Source: an uncultured Litorivicinus sp. (lineage in GTDB: Bacteria; Pseudomonadota; Gammaproteobacteria; Pseudomonadales; Litorivicinaceae). Taken from it: 64,000 nucleotides of DNA. Positions within the stretch are counted from its first letter, which is position 1. Each line of letters opens with the position of its first letter. Below the pieces are notes generated by a model that was given only the letters and a program-made list of their open reading frames with translations, was not told the origin of the DNA and searched no databases. Positions 10,930 to 20,023 of this stretch are shown here, in pieces. The stretch covers positions 1-64,000 of the forward strand of contig CACBSE010000003.1 of assembly GCA_902541775.1 (NCBI GenBank), given 5' to 3'. A program made the position numbers and the translations under genes.

Positions 10930-10937
10930 TGTATACA
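10930..10937. promoter_or_regulatory. Putative GntR/FCD operator half of a pair (TGTATACA)
   Basis: Perfect palindrome in the divergent promoter region between the aminotransferase and tautomerase genes, near a GntR gene. Confidence 0.4.
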
Positions 10938-11104
10938 ACATTGCTTTAAAAGCCGTCAAGAACATATGTAAAAATTTGAAGCAAAAATCTTCTTTGCATA
11001 TTTTCATTTATAATATTGATTTTCATAGATATTTTAATTTCAGTGATGATTATTCAAGTTTCAATAGGCTGATAAAACCCAATTGGGACTTCTCTTGCAA
11101 TTTT

Positions 11105-11114
11105 TTGTATACAA
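11105..11114. promoter_or_regulatory. Putative GntR/FCD operator (TTGTATACAA)
   Basis: Perfect 10-bp palindrome upstream of the tautomerase-GntR-ALDH operon; TNGTNNNACNA-like FadR/FCD site. Confidence 0.5.
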
Positions 11115-11174
11115 GATTACCGTCTCCCGACCTTGTGTAAATTTTAAATCGTCAACGTTTAAGGACTTACCGAA

Positions 11175-11564
11175 ATGCCGACGGCAAAGATTTATGGACT
11201 CGAACGAATATTAAATCCTGTAAAATCTCAACTCTCGGATGCGATTCACTCGTGCGTATCTGAGGCCCTGGATTTCCCAAAAGAAAATCGCCTTCAGCGG
11301 TTTTTAGGCCTGGCGGAGCAGGATTTCTATTACGGTGAGGAGAGATCTGAAAATTATATAATAATAGAGATCGCACTTTTTGAGGGACGTTCTAAAGAGA
11401 CCATTAAAAAACTGATCATGTTGTTGTATGAAAGAGTCCCTTCAGTGGTTGGAATGGATAAGAGTGATCTTGACATAATGGTATTTGAGTTACCAAGGCA
11501 CTGCTGGGGTCTCCAGGGCGAGCCAGGTGATGAAAAACAATTGGGCTACGAGGTGTCAATCTAG
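11175..11564 (+). CDS. Tautomerase family protein
   Basis: 129 aa; MPTAKIYG start (Pro-2 catalytic), ENYIIIEIALFEGRSKETIKKLIMLLYERV, DIMVFELPRHCWGLQGEPGDE. Confidence 0.85.
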   Translation: MPTAKIYGLERILNPVKSQLSDAIHSCVSEALDFPKENRLQRFLGLAEQDFYYGEERSENYIIIEIALFEGRSKETIKKLIMLLYERVPSVVGMDKSDLDIMVFELPRHCWGLQGEPGDEKQLGYEVSI

Positions 11565-11606
11565 GTGCGAACTGAAATACTAAACCCTCACACTCGTGAA
11601 GTTTAA

Positions 11607-12344
11607 ATGAAAATCATTTCTTCCCAGCCAGAACCTCTAACCGAATCTATGTCAGAAATCGTCAGGAGAGCGGTAGAGGAAAAAATTATTTATGGAGAGC
11701 TAATGTCAGGCTCGCGATTATTCGAGGAAGAGTTGGTTGAGCAATTTAATATAAGTCGCTCACCAATCAGAGAGGCTCTTAAAATATTGGAGCATGACGG
11801 TTTGGTGTTAATTGAACCTCGTCGTGGAGCGAGGGTAGCGCAACTTAGCATAACTGATCTTAATGAAGTCTATGCGACGCGGGTTGCTCTCGAATCACTT
11901 GCTGCAGCGCAGGCTGCAGAACACTGTGGCGAAGATGAAAAAGAAAGATTGTATGAGGATTTGAGGGGTTTAGAGAATGCTTTTGCGACAGAGCTACCAA
12001 AAGAGTTTTTCAAAGCAAATGTAGCGATTACCAACACGATTCATGAAATCTCCAGGAACAAAACGTTGGCACGTTTATTACGGTCAATAGCCAAACAGTC
12101 TTTTCGGTACAGATATTTAGCCTATTCGATGGAGCCTGATCTGATGAAAATTTCGGTGGGGTCAAATAATACATTGGTTGAAGCAATTGTTGCGAACGAT
12201 AGTTGGTTGGCTCGTTCAGTGATGGAGAGTATTTTGCGTCAGTCATGGCGTCGAGTAGTCAGAATATTAGGATCAGAAGGGAGGGAGTTTTTAAAACGGA
12301 ATCCAAATGGTGTTCGACGGCAGATGGATCTCAAATGTTATTAG
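11607..12344 (+). CDS. GntR family transcriptional regulator (FCD/FadR type)
   Basis: N-terminal wHTH LFEEELVEQFNISRSPIREALKILEHDGLVLIEPRRGARVAQ; all-helical C-terminal FCD-like domain. Confidence 0.93.
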   Translation: MKIISSQPEPLTESMSEIVRRAVEEKIIYGELMSGSRLFEEELVEQFNISRSPIREALKILEHDGLVLIEPRRGARVAQLSITDLNEVYATRVALESLAAAQAAEHCGEDEKERLYEDLRGLENAFATELPKEFFKANVAITNTIHEISRNKTLARLLRSIAKQSFRYRYLAYSMEPDLMKISVGSNNTLVEAIVANDSWLARSVMESILRQSWRRVVRILGSEGREFLKRNPNGVRRQMDLKCY

Positions 12345-13837
12345 ATAAATTTAAAACGCGCGAGCTAATCGAAATAAATCACTACATCGGTGGACAGTTT
12401 CAAATACCGTCGAGTGGTGAATATTTTGATTCAGAGGACCCTTATACGGGGAAAGTGTGGGCGAGAGTTGCAAGAGGCAACAATGATGATGCGAATTTAG
12501 CTGTAGATAATGCATCTAGAGCCTCCGACGGCTGGGCATCGCTTAAACCTTCCGAACGCGGACGCTTTCTTTATCGACTCGCTGATGAAATCGACAAGCA
12601 TTCTGATGAGCTCGCTCAAATTGAGGTGCGTGACAATGGGAAGCTTTATGCAGAAATGTCCGGACAGACTCGCTACATCGCGGAATGGTATCGATACTAT
12701 GCGGGTTTAGCAGACAAAATTGAAGGTTCGGTTATCCCGACCGATAAACACAATATATTTAACTATACCCAGTATGAGCCGTTGGGCGTAGTTGCCATGA
12801 TTACCCCATGGAATTCACCGTTATTGTTATTAACGTGGAAGCTCGCCCCAGCTCTCGCGGCCGGGAATGTTGCTGTTATTAAACCATCTGAATTTACTTC
12901 CGCTTCGACAATTGCATTCATGGAACTTATCGACGCAGTTGGTTTCCCCTCGGGTGTGGTGAATACGGTTACGGGATATGGGCCTGAGATTGGCATGGAA
13001 ATTATAAAGCATCCAAAAGTCGCCAAGGTTGCTTTCACCGGTTCCGATTACTCGGGTCAAAAGGTTTATGAACAAGCCGCTTCGGGAATTAAACATGTTT
13101 GTCTTGAGCTCGGTGGAAAGTCTCCAAATATTGTTTTTGAGGACACCAATATAGACGCTGCTATCGCTGGAGTTTTGTCTGGGATTTTTGCGGCGAGCGG
13201 TCAAACGTGCATCGCAGGCTCTAGACTACTTCTTCAAAGATCGATTTATGATCAATTTTTGGAGCGTCTGATTGATGTGGCGAGGGCAGCGCGTATCGGG
13301 AATCCTATGCTACCTGAGACCAACGTTGGACCTGTTGCAACTCGCCCTCAATTCGAAAAAGTTCTCCGCTATATCAAGATTGCTCAGGCCGAGGGCGCCC
13401 AATGTGTTTTGGGTGGTGGAGTATACGATGGACCAGGTTCAGTGGGTGGTTTGATGGTGCAGCCTACAATTTTTTCCAATTGTAGAAATGACATGACGAT
13501 AGCACGTGAAGAGGTCTTCGGTCCGGTTCTTGCCACCATCCCGTTCGATACTGAAGACGAGGCTTATGATATAGCCAATGACTCGGCTTATGGTCTCGGC
13601 GCTGGTATTTGGACCAGCGATATTGGTCGAGCTCACGAGGGGGCTTCACGTATTAAAGCCGGTACAATTTGGGTCAACACCTATAGGGCCTTGAGTTACA
13701 CCTCACCGTTCGGGGGTTACAAACGAAGCGGTATTGGCCGGGAGGGCGGACTGAGAGCGATTTATGAATATCTTGAAACTAAGTCGGTGTGGATCTGCAC
13801 TAAACCCAGTACAGCCGATCCTTTTGTCATGCGATGA
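12335..13837 (+). CDS. NAD-dependent aldehyde dehydrogenase
   Basis: ATG at 12335 overlaps the GntR stop; MITPWNSPLLLLTWKLAPALAAGN, VCLELGGKSPNIVF, GQTCIAGSRLLLQ, EEVFGPV. Confidence 0.95.
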   Translation: MLLDKFKTRELIEINHYIGGQFQIPSSGEYFDSEDPYTGKVWARVARGNNDDANLAVDNASRASDGWASLKPSERGRFLYRLADEIDKHSDELAQIEVRDNGKLYAEMSGQTRYIAEWYRYYAGLADKIEGSVIPTDKHNIFNYTQYEPLGVVAMITPWNSPLLLLTWKLAPALAAGNVAVIKPSEFTSASTIAFMELIDAVGFPSGVVNTVTGYGPEIGMEIIKHPKVAKVAFTGSDYSGQKVYEQAASGIKHVCLELGGKSPNIVFEDTNIDAAIAGVLSGIFAASGQTCIAGSRLLLQRSIYDQFLERLIDVARAARIGNPMLPETNVGPVATRPQFEKVLRYIKIAQAEGAQCVLGGGVYDGPGSVGGLMVQPTIFSNCRNDMTIAREEVFGPVLATIPFDTEDEAYDIANDSAYGLGAGIWTSDIGRAHEGASRIKAGTIWVNTYRALSYTSPFGGYKRSGIGREGGLRAIYEYLETKSVWICTKPSTADPFVMR

Positions 13838-13847
13838 TTTTTCATTT

Positions 13848-14300
13848 TTAGGTTAAAACCCGATGGAATTCTTGCAATTTAGAGCGAAAAACATCAGGCA
13901 ATACTACTGGCCTACCGGTATTAGCATCGATACACACCGATCGACTGGTAGCAGAGGCGTGGCAAACAGAGTTTACAAAGACACCATAAGCGAGTTGAAA
14001 AGATGTCCGACCCAATCCCGATTCGAAGCAACCAATCTTGACTTCGGAAGGGTAACTGATGGGCTGAAAGTAAGCTATAGACTGTGCGACAACGACCCAA
14101 GACAAATTTTTGGTTTCATCATCCAGTTCGTTCAAAACCGCGGATCTAATTCCCAATCTTGCAGTTTCTATATAGCTCAGGGTGATCGCGTTGTTGACAT
14201 GATTGTTCGGGTCAAGATCAGAAAACCGAACAGAGACCGAGCTCCAGAAACTGAAGAGAGTAGGGTCTTTAAGTGCTTTTAAATCGGTTTCGGCAAGCAT
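13848..14300 (-). CDS. Acyl-CoA thioesterase (4HBT/hotdog) family
   Basis: VRFSDLDPNNHVNNAITLSYIETARLGIRS hotdog thioesterase motif. Confidence 0.85.
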   Translation of the reverse strand: MLAETDLKALKDPTLFSFWSSVSVRFSDLDPNNHVNNAITLSYIETARLGIRSAVLNELDDETKNLSWVVVAQSIAYFQPISYPSEVKIGCFESGLGRTSFQLAYGVFVNSVCHASATSRSVCIDANTGRPVVLPDVFRSKLQEFHRVLT

Positions 14301-14386
14301 CCGTATCTTTCTTTAACTATTTACTGAAACAGGCAAGGGTCTCAATCAAATCAACTAGGCAGTGGTATCAAACAAGGAGATAAATC

Positions 14387-15091
14387 GTGGCAGATATTAA
14401 GCTTTTGAAACGTGAATTGAAAGTTCTTACATTTGATCAATACGGGACCGTTGTCGATATGCAAGGTGGGCTGACTAAAATTGCTACACCATATCTAGAA
14501 GAAAAAGGTTGGAAGGGAGAACCAAGTAGATTTGTTACTTGGTGGCGTCGTACTCACTTTGAAAACTCAATGATTGATGCGTTATGCGATCGAGGTCATA
14601 CACCTTATCGAGAAATAGGACATCGAGCGGTAAGCTTTACTCTAGACAGGGCTGGTATCCAGCACACAAGCGCTGAGGTAGAAATGTTAGTTTCCGAAAT
14701 TGAGAAACTCACTCCATTTCCAGAAGTTCCAGATGCCCTCAAACGATTAGCTAAACAGTATAAGCTCGTCATCCTATCGAACGGTGATCGGGATATGTTG
14801 GAAGCAGCGAAACCTTACCTGGGACATAAATTTGACCAAACAATATCAGTGCAAGAAGCGGGATATTTTAAACCACATCGAAAGACTTACGAAAAAGCAG
14901 TGGAGTTGATTGGACTGGAGGTCATGGAATGCATGCACGTGGCGAATCACACCTTTGACTGTGTCGGTGCTAAAGCTGCCGGAATGCGTAGCGCGTTCAT
15001 TGACCGACGAGACAGGCCTTTTGGGCAAACTCAACACGAGCCTGATATTATTGTTTCGAGTATGTCGGAACTGGCAGATCTAATAGCTTAG
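14387..15091 (+). CDS. Haloacid dehalogenase type II (HAD superfamily)
   Basis: LTFDQYGTVVDMQGGL, LVILSNGDRDMLEAAKPYLG, FKPHRKTYEKAVELIG, CMHVANHTFDCVGAKAAGMRSAFIDR. Confidence 0.9.
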   Translation: MADIKLLKRELKVLTFDQYGTVVDMQGGLTKIATPYLEEKGWKGEPSRFVTWWRRTHFENSMIDALCDRGHTPYREIGHRAVSFTLDRAGIQHTSAEVEMLVSEIEKLTPFPEVPDALKRLAKQYKLVILSNGDRDMLEAAKPYLGHKFDQTISVQEAGYFKPHRKTYEKAVELIGLEVMECMHVANHTFDCVGAKAAGMRSAFIDRRDRPFGQTQHEPDIIVSSMSELADLIA

Positions 15092-15132
15092 TCTAAAGTG
15101 CCTACTAATGGCGGGTCTAGTTGGAGACGATA

Positions 15133-16242
15133 ATGTTATCCGTTGAAGATCTTCTTGTAGTTTCAATCGAACAAGCGGTCGCAGCGCCCCTATGCAGCAT
15201 GCGGCTAGCGGACGCTGGCGCTCGTGTCATCAAGATAGAGCCCAAAGGCGGCGAAACTGCGCGTCGCTACGATCAAGATGTTGCCGGAGAGAGTGCTTAC
15301 TTCACAGCATTAAATCGAGGTAAGGAAAGCCTCGAACTGAACCTGCGTGACACCGATGATCTCGAACTTTTGAAACGCATCCTTAGTAAGGCGGATGTAT
15401 TCATTAGAAACACGGCGCCTGGCACCATGGATAGAATTGGTTTAGGTTGGAAAGAGCTCCAAAAACATTTGGAACGGCTAGTTATCGTAGATATTTTTGG
15501 CTACGGCCAAGACACCGAATATAAGGATATGAAAGCCTATGATCTCTTAATTCAAGCAGAGAGTGGTTTGTGTTCAGTTACTGGTACAAAGGAGCAAGCG
15601 GTTAAAGTAGGTGTTTCTATAGCTGATTTGGGAACTGGGATGAATGCCTATTCAGCAGTTTTAGAGACGCTGATAGAACGCGAAAAAACTGGGAAAGGGG
15701 CGCACATTGAATTGGCAATGTTCGATACCGTAGCCGAATGGATGTCTGTACCACTACTGCATTTTGAATATGCTAACAAACTTTCGGAGCGACACGGTAT
15801 GGCGCATTCGTCGATCTATCCTTATCGACCCTATTCGTGCAGTGATGGTGAAATACTTGTTGCAGTTCAAAATGACGAGCAGTGGTCTAAGTTTTGTCAT
15901 TATGTTCTTCAGCAGGACACGCTTGCGACTGATGAACGTTTTTCAACTAATACTGCGAGAGTCTCGAATCGAAATGCCTTAGATAAGTTGATCAGTGATG
16001 TAACGGGAATGCTCACAACTTTTGAATTCCAGCTGAGACTTGAGAATGCTGGTACTGCTTTTGGACGTGTCAGTAACCTGGGCGATTTAAGTTCTCATCC
16101 GGCCTTGCGCAGACAGTCAGTTGTGGTGGACCACCAGGTTGTCCAAGCTGTTGCGTCACCGTTGTGTTCATCTGGAAAAATAGTCAAAAAAATTCCAAGT
16201 CTCGGTGAGCAAAATCAGTCTATACGGCGAGAGTTCGCGTAA
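15133..16242 (+). CDS. CaiB/BaiF family CoA-transferase (type III)
   Basis: VVSIEQAVAAPLCSMRLADAGARVIKIEPKGGETARRYD, YFTALNRGKESLELNL; ATG at 15133. Confidence 0.92.
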   Translation: MLSVEDLLVVSIEQAVAAPLCSMRLADAGARVIKIEPKGGETARRYDQDVAGESAYFTALNRGKESLELNLRDTDDLELLKRILSKADVFIRNTAPGTMDRIGLGWKELQKHLERLVIVDIFGYGQDTEYKDMKAYDLLIQAESGLCSVTGTKEQAVKVGVSIADLGTGMNAYSAVLETLIEREKTGKGAHIELAMFDTVAEWMSVPLLHFEYANKLSERHGMAHSSIYPYRPYSCSDGEILVAVQNDEQWSKFCHYVLQQDTLATDERFSTNTARVSNRNALDKLISDVTGMLTTFEFQLRLENAGTAFGRVSNLGDLSSHPALRRQSVVVDHQVVQAVASPLCSSGKIVKKIPSLGEQNQSIRREFA

Positions 16243-16312
16243 AATTGTGTGAAGTCTCAAGAAGGTTAATTGAAGATTTTTACAAAATGGTTTTGCTGAT
16301 GATTCTGCAGAG

Positions 16313-16560
16313 CCGCAGTAGATTCCTTATGATTTCGTCGACCGTACGAAGTTAGTTGATGACCGTCACAACCAACCAGATGAAAAGTCGGAATTGTTCC
16401 GGAGTGAGACAGAAATCGAGAATCTCCAGTCCGGTCAGATTGCTTCGCTAAAACGTGAGCGCTGGGAGGGTTATGAGGTTGCAGGACTGGTTCATCATTC
16501 CCTAGGTCTTGATGAGGGTGAGCGTCGAGTTCTTCTCAGCTTAGATGTCTACTTAGGCTA
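16313..16560 (+). pseudogene. Degenerate 3' fragment of a DUF1826 gene, homologous to 2290-2536
   Basis: Frame reads Q*IPYDFVDRTKLVDDRHNQPDEKSELFRSETEIENLQSGQIASLKRERWEGYEVAGLVHHSLGLDEGERRVLLSLDVYLG*; aligns end-to-end with [81 protein letters not shown] with TGG->TAG; no 5' half present. Confidence 0.85.
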
Positions 16561-16983
16561 GTTTCATCATTTTGAGAACAATAAATTAAACCATGTTCCA
16601 CTTGTAGCTGGATAAATGGTTCGAAAGGTGACTCTACGCCAAGTGACTTTTTTCGGAAAAGTTTGGATGAAAAAGGGATGGAATAGGAAATCACACCTAG
16701 GTGCGCTTACTTAGGCATCTATTATCAGGTTACGAAACATTATCAACTGTCTTTTGATAAATATGAAACGAGTTTATTCGCTTCTTGTGGTTTGGATATT
16801 GATTTAATGCAAAAGCCCGTCCTCTGCAAACTGTGCGTGATTATCTTTTGTGCCTTGTTAGCTGTGCAGAGCATTTGTGAGCGCAAGTTGATTTTTAAAA
16901 AATTAAAATCACACAATCAGAGGTTTATCGAAAATTGAGGATGCGGTACGCTTCTGAAGATATAAATTTTAAATTAGAACACG

Positions 16984-17664
16984 TTACAAGTCGGCCTCGA
17001 GATCCGAAAGCTTTATGACCTGGCTGTACTTATGTTGCATATCGTAAAGGTTGACCGCGTGGCTTACCGGATTCTGGTCAAACACGCAGTCCTCTACAAC
17101 GCAGACCTGGTAGCCCAAAGAAAATGCATCAACCACGGTGGCTCGGATACAACCACTGGTACTCTCCCCGACGATGAATAGACTCGCGATGTTTAGCTTT
17201 GCCAACTGATCGTTCAGCCCTGTATTGAAGAAGACACTTGCCCTTAGCTTCTTCACGAGGTTGTCGGTCGGTCTGAAATCAATTTCAGGAAAAATTTGAT
17301 AGTCCTCCGCCTTGGCTATGTTTCTGGGACGTAGCGTCGCGTTTCCATCTTTTTGGGACTGTTCAAAATCCTTAGTAGAAAAAAAGATTGGTAGGCCGTT
17401 TTCTCTGAATAGACCAATTAATCGATTCGTGGGTTGAATTGCCTGATAGGCCTTCTCGACGCATGTCGCAGGGAATCGATCGAGCAGCCCGTCTTCGTGC
17501 ACCGATCTATTACCACCCTCGAAAACCAAGTTGTAAAGATCGATAGCCAACAACGCGGAGTTCTTGGTGATCTGAAGCGATTCTCGTTGTCGGGCTACCT
17601 TCGAGAGGAACGGTTCGGGTATGTACGGGTCCCAGACTCGTTTTTTGACCTGATCATCAGACAC
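16984..17664 (-). CDS. Isochorismatase/cysteine hydrolase family protein (N-carbamoylsarcosine amidase-like)
   Basis: ALLAIDLYNLVFEGG, ...VGESTSGCIRATVVDAFSLGYQVCVVEDCVFDQNPVSHAVNLYDMQHKY with catalytic Cys; GTG start at 17664 likely (open to 17718). Confidence 0.87.
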   Translation of the reverse strand: MSDDQVKKRVWDPYIPEPFLSKVARQRESLQITKNSALLAIDLYNLVFEGGNRSVHEDGLLDRFPATCVEKAYQAIQPTNRLIGLFRENGLPIFFSTKDFEQSQKDGNATLRPRNIAKAEDYQIFPEIDFRPTDNLVKKLRASVFFNTGLNDQLAKLNIASLFIVGESTSGCIRATVVDAFSLGYQVCVVEDCVFDQNPVSHAVNLYDMQHKYSQVIKLSDLEADL

Positions 17665-18700
17665 TTGAATGCCTCTTGGGTTTGGATTTTGTGATAAGTG
17701 CGAAAGCAACCGGGCCAATCATCGTAATCATTAGCGAGCGGAGCACGTGGAGAATCATGACCACAGCTAAGTTCGCGTTTAAGGCCATCGCGATCAGTGC
17801 GATCTCGGCCTGCCCGCCGGGCGCGAGGCCCAGAATAATTGACACCAGATCGATATCGGTGAGTTGATCGAGAAGTACCGCCATCATTCCCCAAATAGGT
17901 AAAAACAGGAGTAAGAGAACGAACACCTGTTTCAAGATGATGACGACCTCGTTTTTGGACACGCCCTTGAAGCGTGAGGCGATGCTCCACCCCAGAAAAT
18001 ACTGACCGGATATCAGAATGAGGTCTGTCAGCCTTAGCTGGATGTCGAACATCAGGTTCATCATCAGGCTGGTAAACATGGGCGCCATGAACGAGTGGGC
18101 CGGTATTCTGAGGTACTTCCCTCCCCAAACCGACACAATCATGGTCAGGAGTACCAGTGGTTGAATTCTCCAGTCTGCTTCGCCGAAGCCGAGCGAACCG
18201 GTTGTGATGCCGGCAAAGAAGTAGCTCGCGAGCGATGCGCCGCAGACAAGACAAAATATTCTCAGCGAGTGCGATAGAGCCACTTTTGGGATATTGGCCC
18301 CAAACGCCTCCGCGCTGGCGATCATTTCACTCATCCCTCCGGGAAACGCGGCAAACCAAGCCGACGGCCGGTCCCACTTGCAGAAACGATAAAGCCAGAG
18401 GAAGCCTATCCCTCCACCGAGTGCGACATAGATGAATAAGCCGATACCGAGGTCGGGGTGGTTCAGCATCCAGTCAATGTGCTCATGTGTGACACTGGCT
18501 CCGATCGCGACACCCAGAAAGCCACGACCGCAATCACCAAAAAAATAGTCAGTCCCGACTGGTCTGCTGCGGATGGCGAGTATAAGTCCAACTGTGGCCG
18601 GCCCCAGCAACCACGCGAGCGGTAGATCCAAAATAAGCCATACAATGGCGCCTGCCAGCATCTTAGTATGGTCGCCCATCAAGGCGTACTTGTTGATCAT
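17657..18700 (-). CDS. AbrB family membrane protein (putative ammonia monooxygenase-annotated family)
   Basis: 347 aa, about 10 TM, FPGGMSEMIASAEAFGANIPKVALSHSLRI and LAPGGQAEIALIAMALNANLAVVMILHVLRSLMI duplicated AbrB signatures. Confidence 0.88.
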   Translation of the reverse strand: MINKYALMGDHTKMLAGAIVWLILDLPLAWLLGPATVGLILAIRSRPVGTDYFFGDCGRGFLGVAIGASVTHEHIDWMLNHPDLGIGLFIYVALGGGIGFLWLYRFCKWDRPSAWFAAFPGGMSEMIASAEAFGANIPKVALSHSLRIFCLVCGASLASYFFAGITTGSLGFGEADWRIQPLVLLTMIVSVWGGKYLRIPAHSFMAPMFTSLMMNLMFDIQLRLTDLILISGQYFLGWSIASRFKGVSKNEVVIILKQVFVLLLLFLPIWGMMAVLLDQLTDIDLVSIILGLAPGGQAEIALIAMALNANLAVVMILHVLRSLMITMIGPVAFALITKSKPKRHSSV

Positions 18701-18720
18701 CCAGAGTCCTAGGAAATAAA

Positions 18721-18746
18721 AGGCGCGCCCATGTATGGGCGCGCCT
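18721..18746 (-). terminator. Strong hairpin/terminator following tctC (AGGCGCGCCCA-TGTA-TGGGCGCGCCT)
   Basis: Perfect 11-bp stem, 4-nt loop; minus strand continues TTTTATTT. Confidence 0.85.
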
Positions 18747-18759
18747 ATTTATTAACGAC

Positions 18760-19995
18760 TTACTTACAGTCGACTTTCGACGCCTCTCGCTTCTCATGGC
18801 CTGGGTTATACTCAATGGCACACTCCATGCCTGCCTTGAGCTTGCTCCGTTTGGCTTCTTTACCCCCTATCGAGACCTTTGTACGACTCTTGGATATCGA
18901 TGAAGATATTTGACCTTTTTTCCCTTGGAATTTGATGACCTTTCCTTTCTTGCCGACCTCGTCTAACTTGGCGGTTACCTTTTCGACTGGTGTCTCGGTA
19001 AATTTCTTAATCACTTCGTCTGATGCCGCGAGGATATTCCCGTACAGATCCGCGAGATCTTTTGGTCCCATATAGTCGATGGGTCGTCCCGCTTTCTCGG
19101 CCTCAGCCAGCAGCGCCGGGTCTTTCAATGCGGCGGCGAAGGCGTCTTGTAGGATCTTGACGCGGTCAGCCGGTACATTTGGTGTGGTCGCAAAAGGCCT
19201 GCCCGCCGCCAATGGTGCGACAGCGACTGACATTGTAGGGACCTGGCTATCAGGCATGAACTTGGCGAGCTGCTCGAGCTCAGGGCGCGATGGTACACTT
19301 CCGAGAAGACCGATCACTTTCAGCCCCTCCGCCTCTGCCTGTTCCGCGATACTTCCGTAGCTTCCTGCCGTGCCTTCAACCTCACCACGGATTATGGCAA
19401 GGAGTTTCTCCTGGGTTCCTACGTAGCCTGAGATCAACTTGACTGGCATTCCCGCGTTCTGCAGTAGCTCTGTGTAGGTGTAGGAGTCGGAGCCGGGTCC
19501 TGTGGCGCTGAACTTCTGTACTTCCGTGAGGGCCTTCAGCTCGCTCAGAGAATTGAAGGCTGCGTCTTTGGCTGCAACGTATGCATATGCCTCGCCGGTG
19601 GCGCTACCAAGTAGGTTCCACTTTGAGACGTCATAAGCCACACCCTCTTTACCAACACGTTGGGTAAAGGCCGCGCCACGGTCGAAGATTGCTAACACCG
19701 TCCCGTCTTGATCTGCCTGGGAGTCCAGATAGTTCGCCGCGACGATACCGCCCGCACCTGGCATGTTTTGCACGATTACGTCTGGATTACCTGGTATGTG
19801 TTTACCGATATGGTTGGCTATAAGCCGCCCATACGTGTCGTAGCCACCGCCAGGGCTGGAACGGACTACAACTGTTACGGTCTTACCTTTGTAAAAATCG
19901 CCGTGTGAGCCGGCGCTCACGACGTTCGACATGATAGCAGCTTGCCCGATTAAACCGGCAACGACGGCTGCTCCTACTAGTTTTTTTAATTGCAT
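18760..19995 (-). CDS. tctC: Tripartite tricarboxylate transporter substrate-binding protein (TctC/Bug) with C-terminal extension
   Basis: FYKGKTVTVVVRSSPGGGYDTYGRLIANHIGKHIPGNPDVIVQNMPGAGGIVAANYL; about 75-aa Lys-rich C-terminal add-on. Confidence 0.92.
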   Translation of the reverse strand: MQLKKLVGAAVVAGLIGQAAIMSNVVSAGSHGDFYKGKTVTVVVRSSPGGGYDTYGRLIANHIGKHIPGNPDVIVQNMPGAGGIVAANYLDSQADQDGTVLAIFDRGAAFTQRVGKEGVAYDVSKWNLLGSATGEAYAYVAAKDAAFNSLSELKALTEVQKFSATGPGSDSYTYTELLQNAGMPVKLISGYVGTQEKLLAIIRGEVEGTAGSYGSIAEQAEAEGLKVIGLLGSVPSRPELEQLAKFMPDSQVPTMSVAVAPLAAGRPFATTPNVPADRVKILQDAFAAALKDPALLAEAEKAGRPIDYMGPKDLADLYGNILAASDEVIKKFTETPVEKVTAKLDEVGKKGKVIKFQGKKGQISSSISKSRTKVSIGGKEAKRSKLKAGMECAIEYNPGHEKREASKVDCK

Positions 19996-20023
19996 GGCTA
20001 CGTTTCCTCTCTTGTCTTTATGT

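Noticed and set aside
10658-11140. 160-aa plus-strand ORF spanning the aminotransferase start and the control region
   Set aside because: Overlaps the aminotransferase 5' end antisense and the intergenic GntR-type palindromes; no family motif.
11000-11170. Possible small RNA or attenuator in the AT-rich divergent region
   Set aside because: No convincing stem-loop plus U-tract; only the TGTATACA palindromes stand out.
13863-14282. 139-aa plus-strand ORF opposite the thioesterase gene
   Set aside because: Antisense shadow of 13848-14300, whose translation has a clear hotdog thioesterase motif.
16540-16551. TTAGATGTCTAC in the DUF1826 remnant as another operator site
   Set aside because: One mismatch to the palindrome and it lies inside former coding sequence (LDVYL); no gene starts nearby.
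17595-18254. 219-aa minus-strand ORF overlapping AbrB
   Set aside because: Alternative frame of the AbrB-family gene; Arg/His-rich, low-complexity translation without family features.
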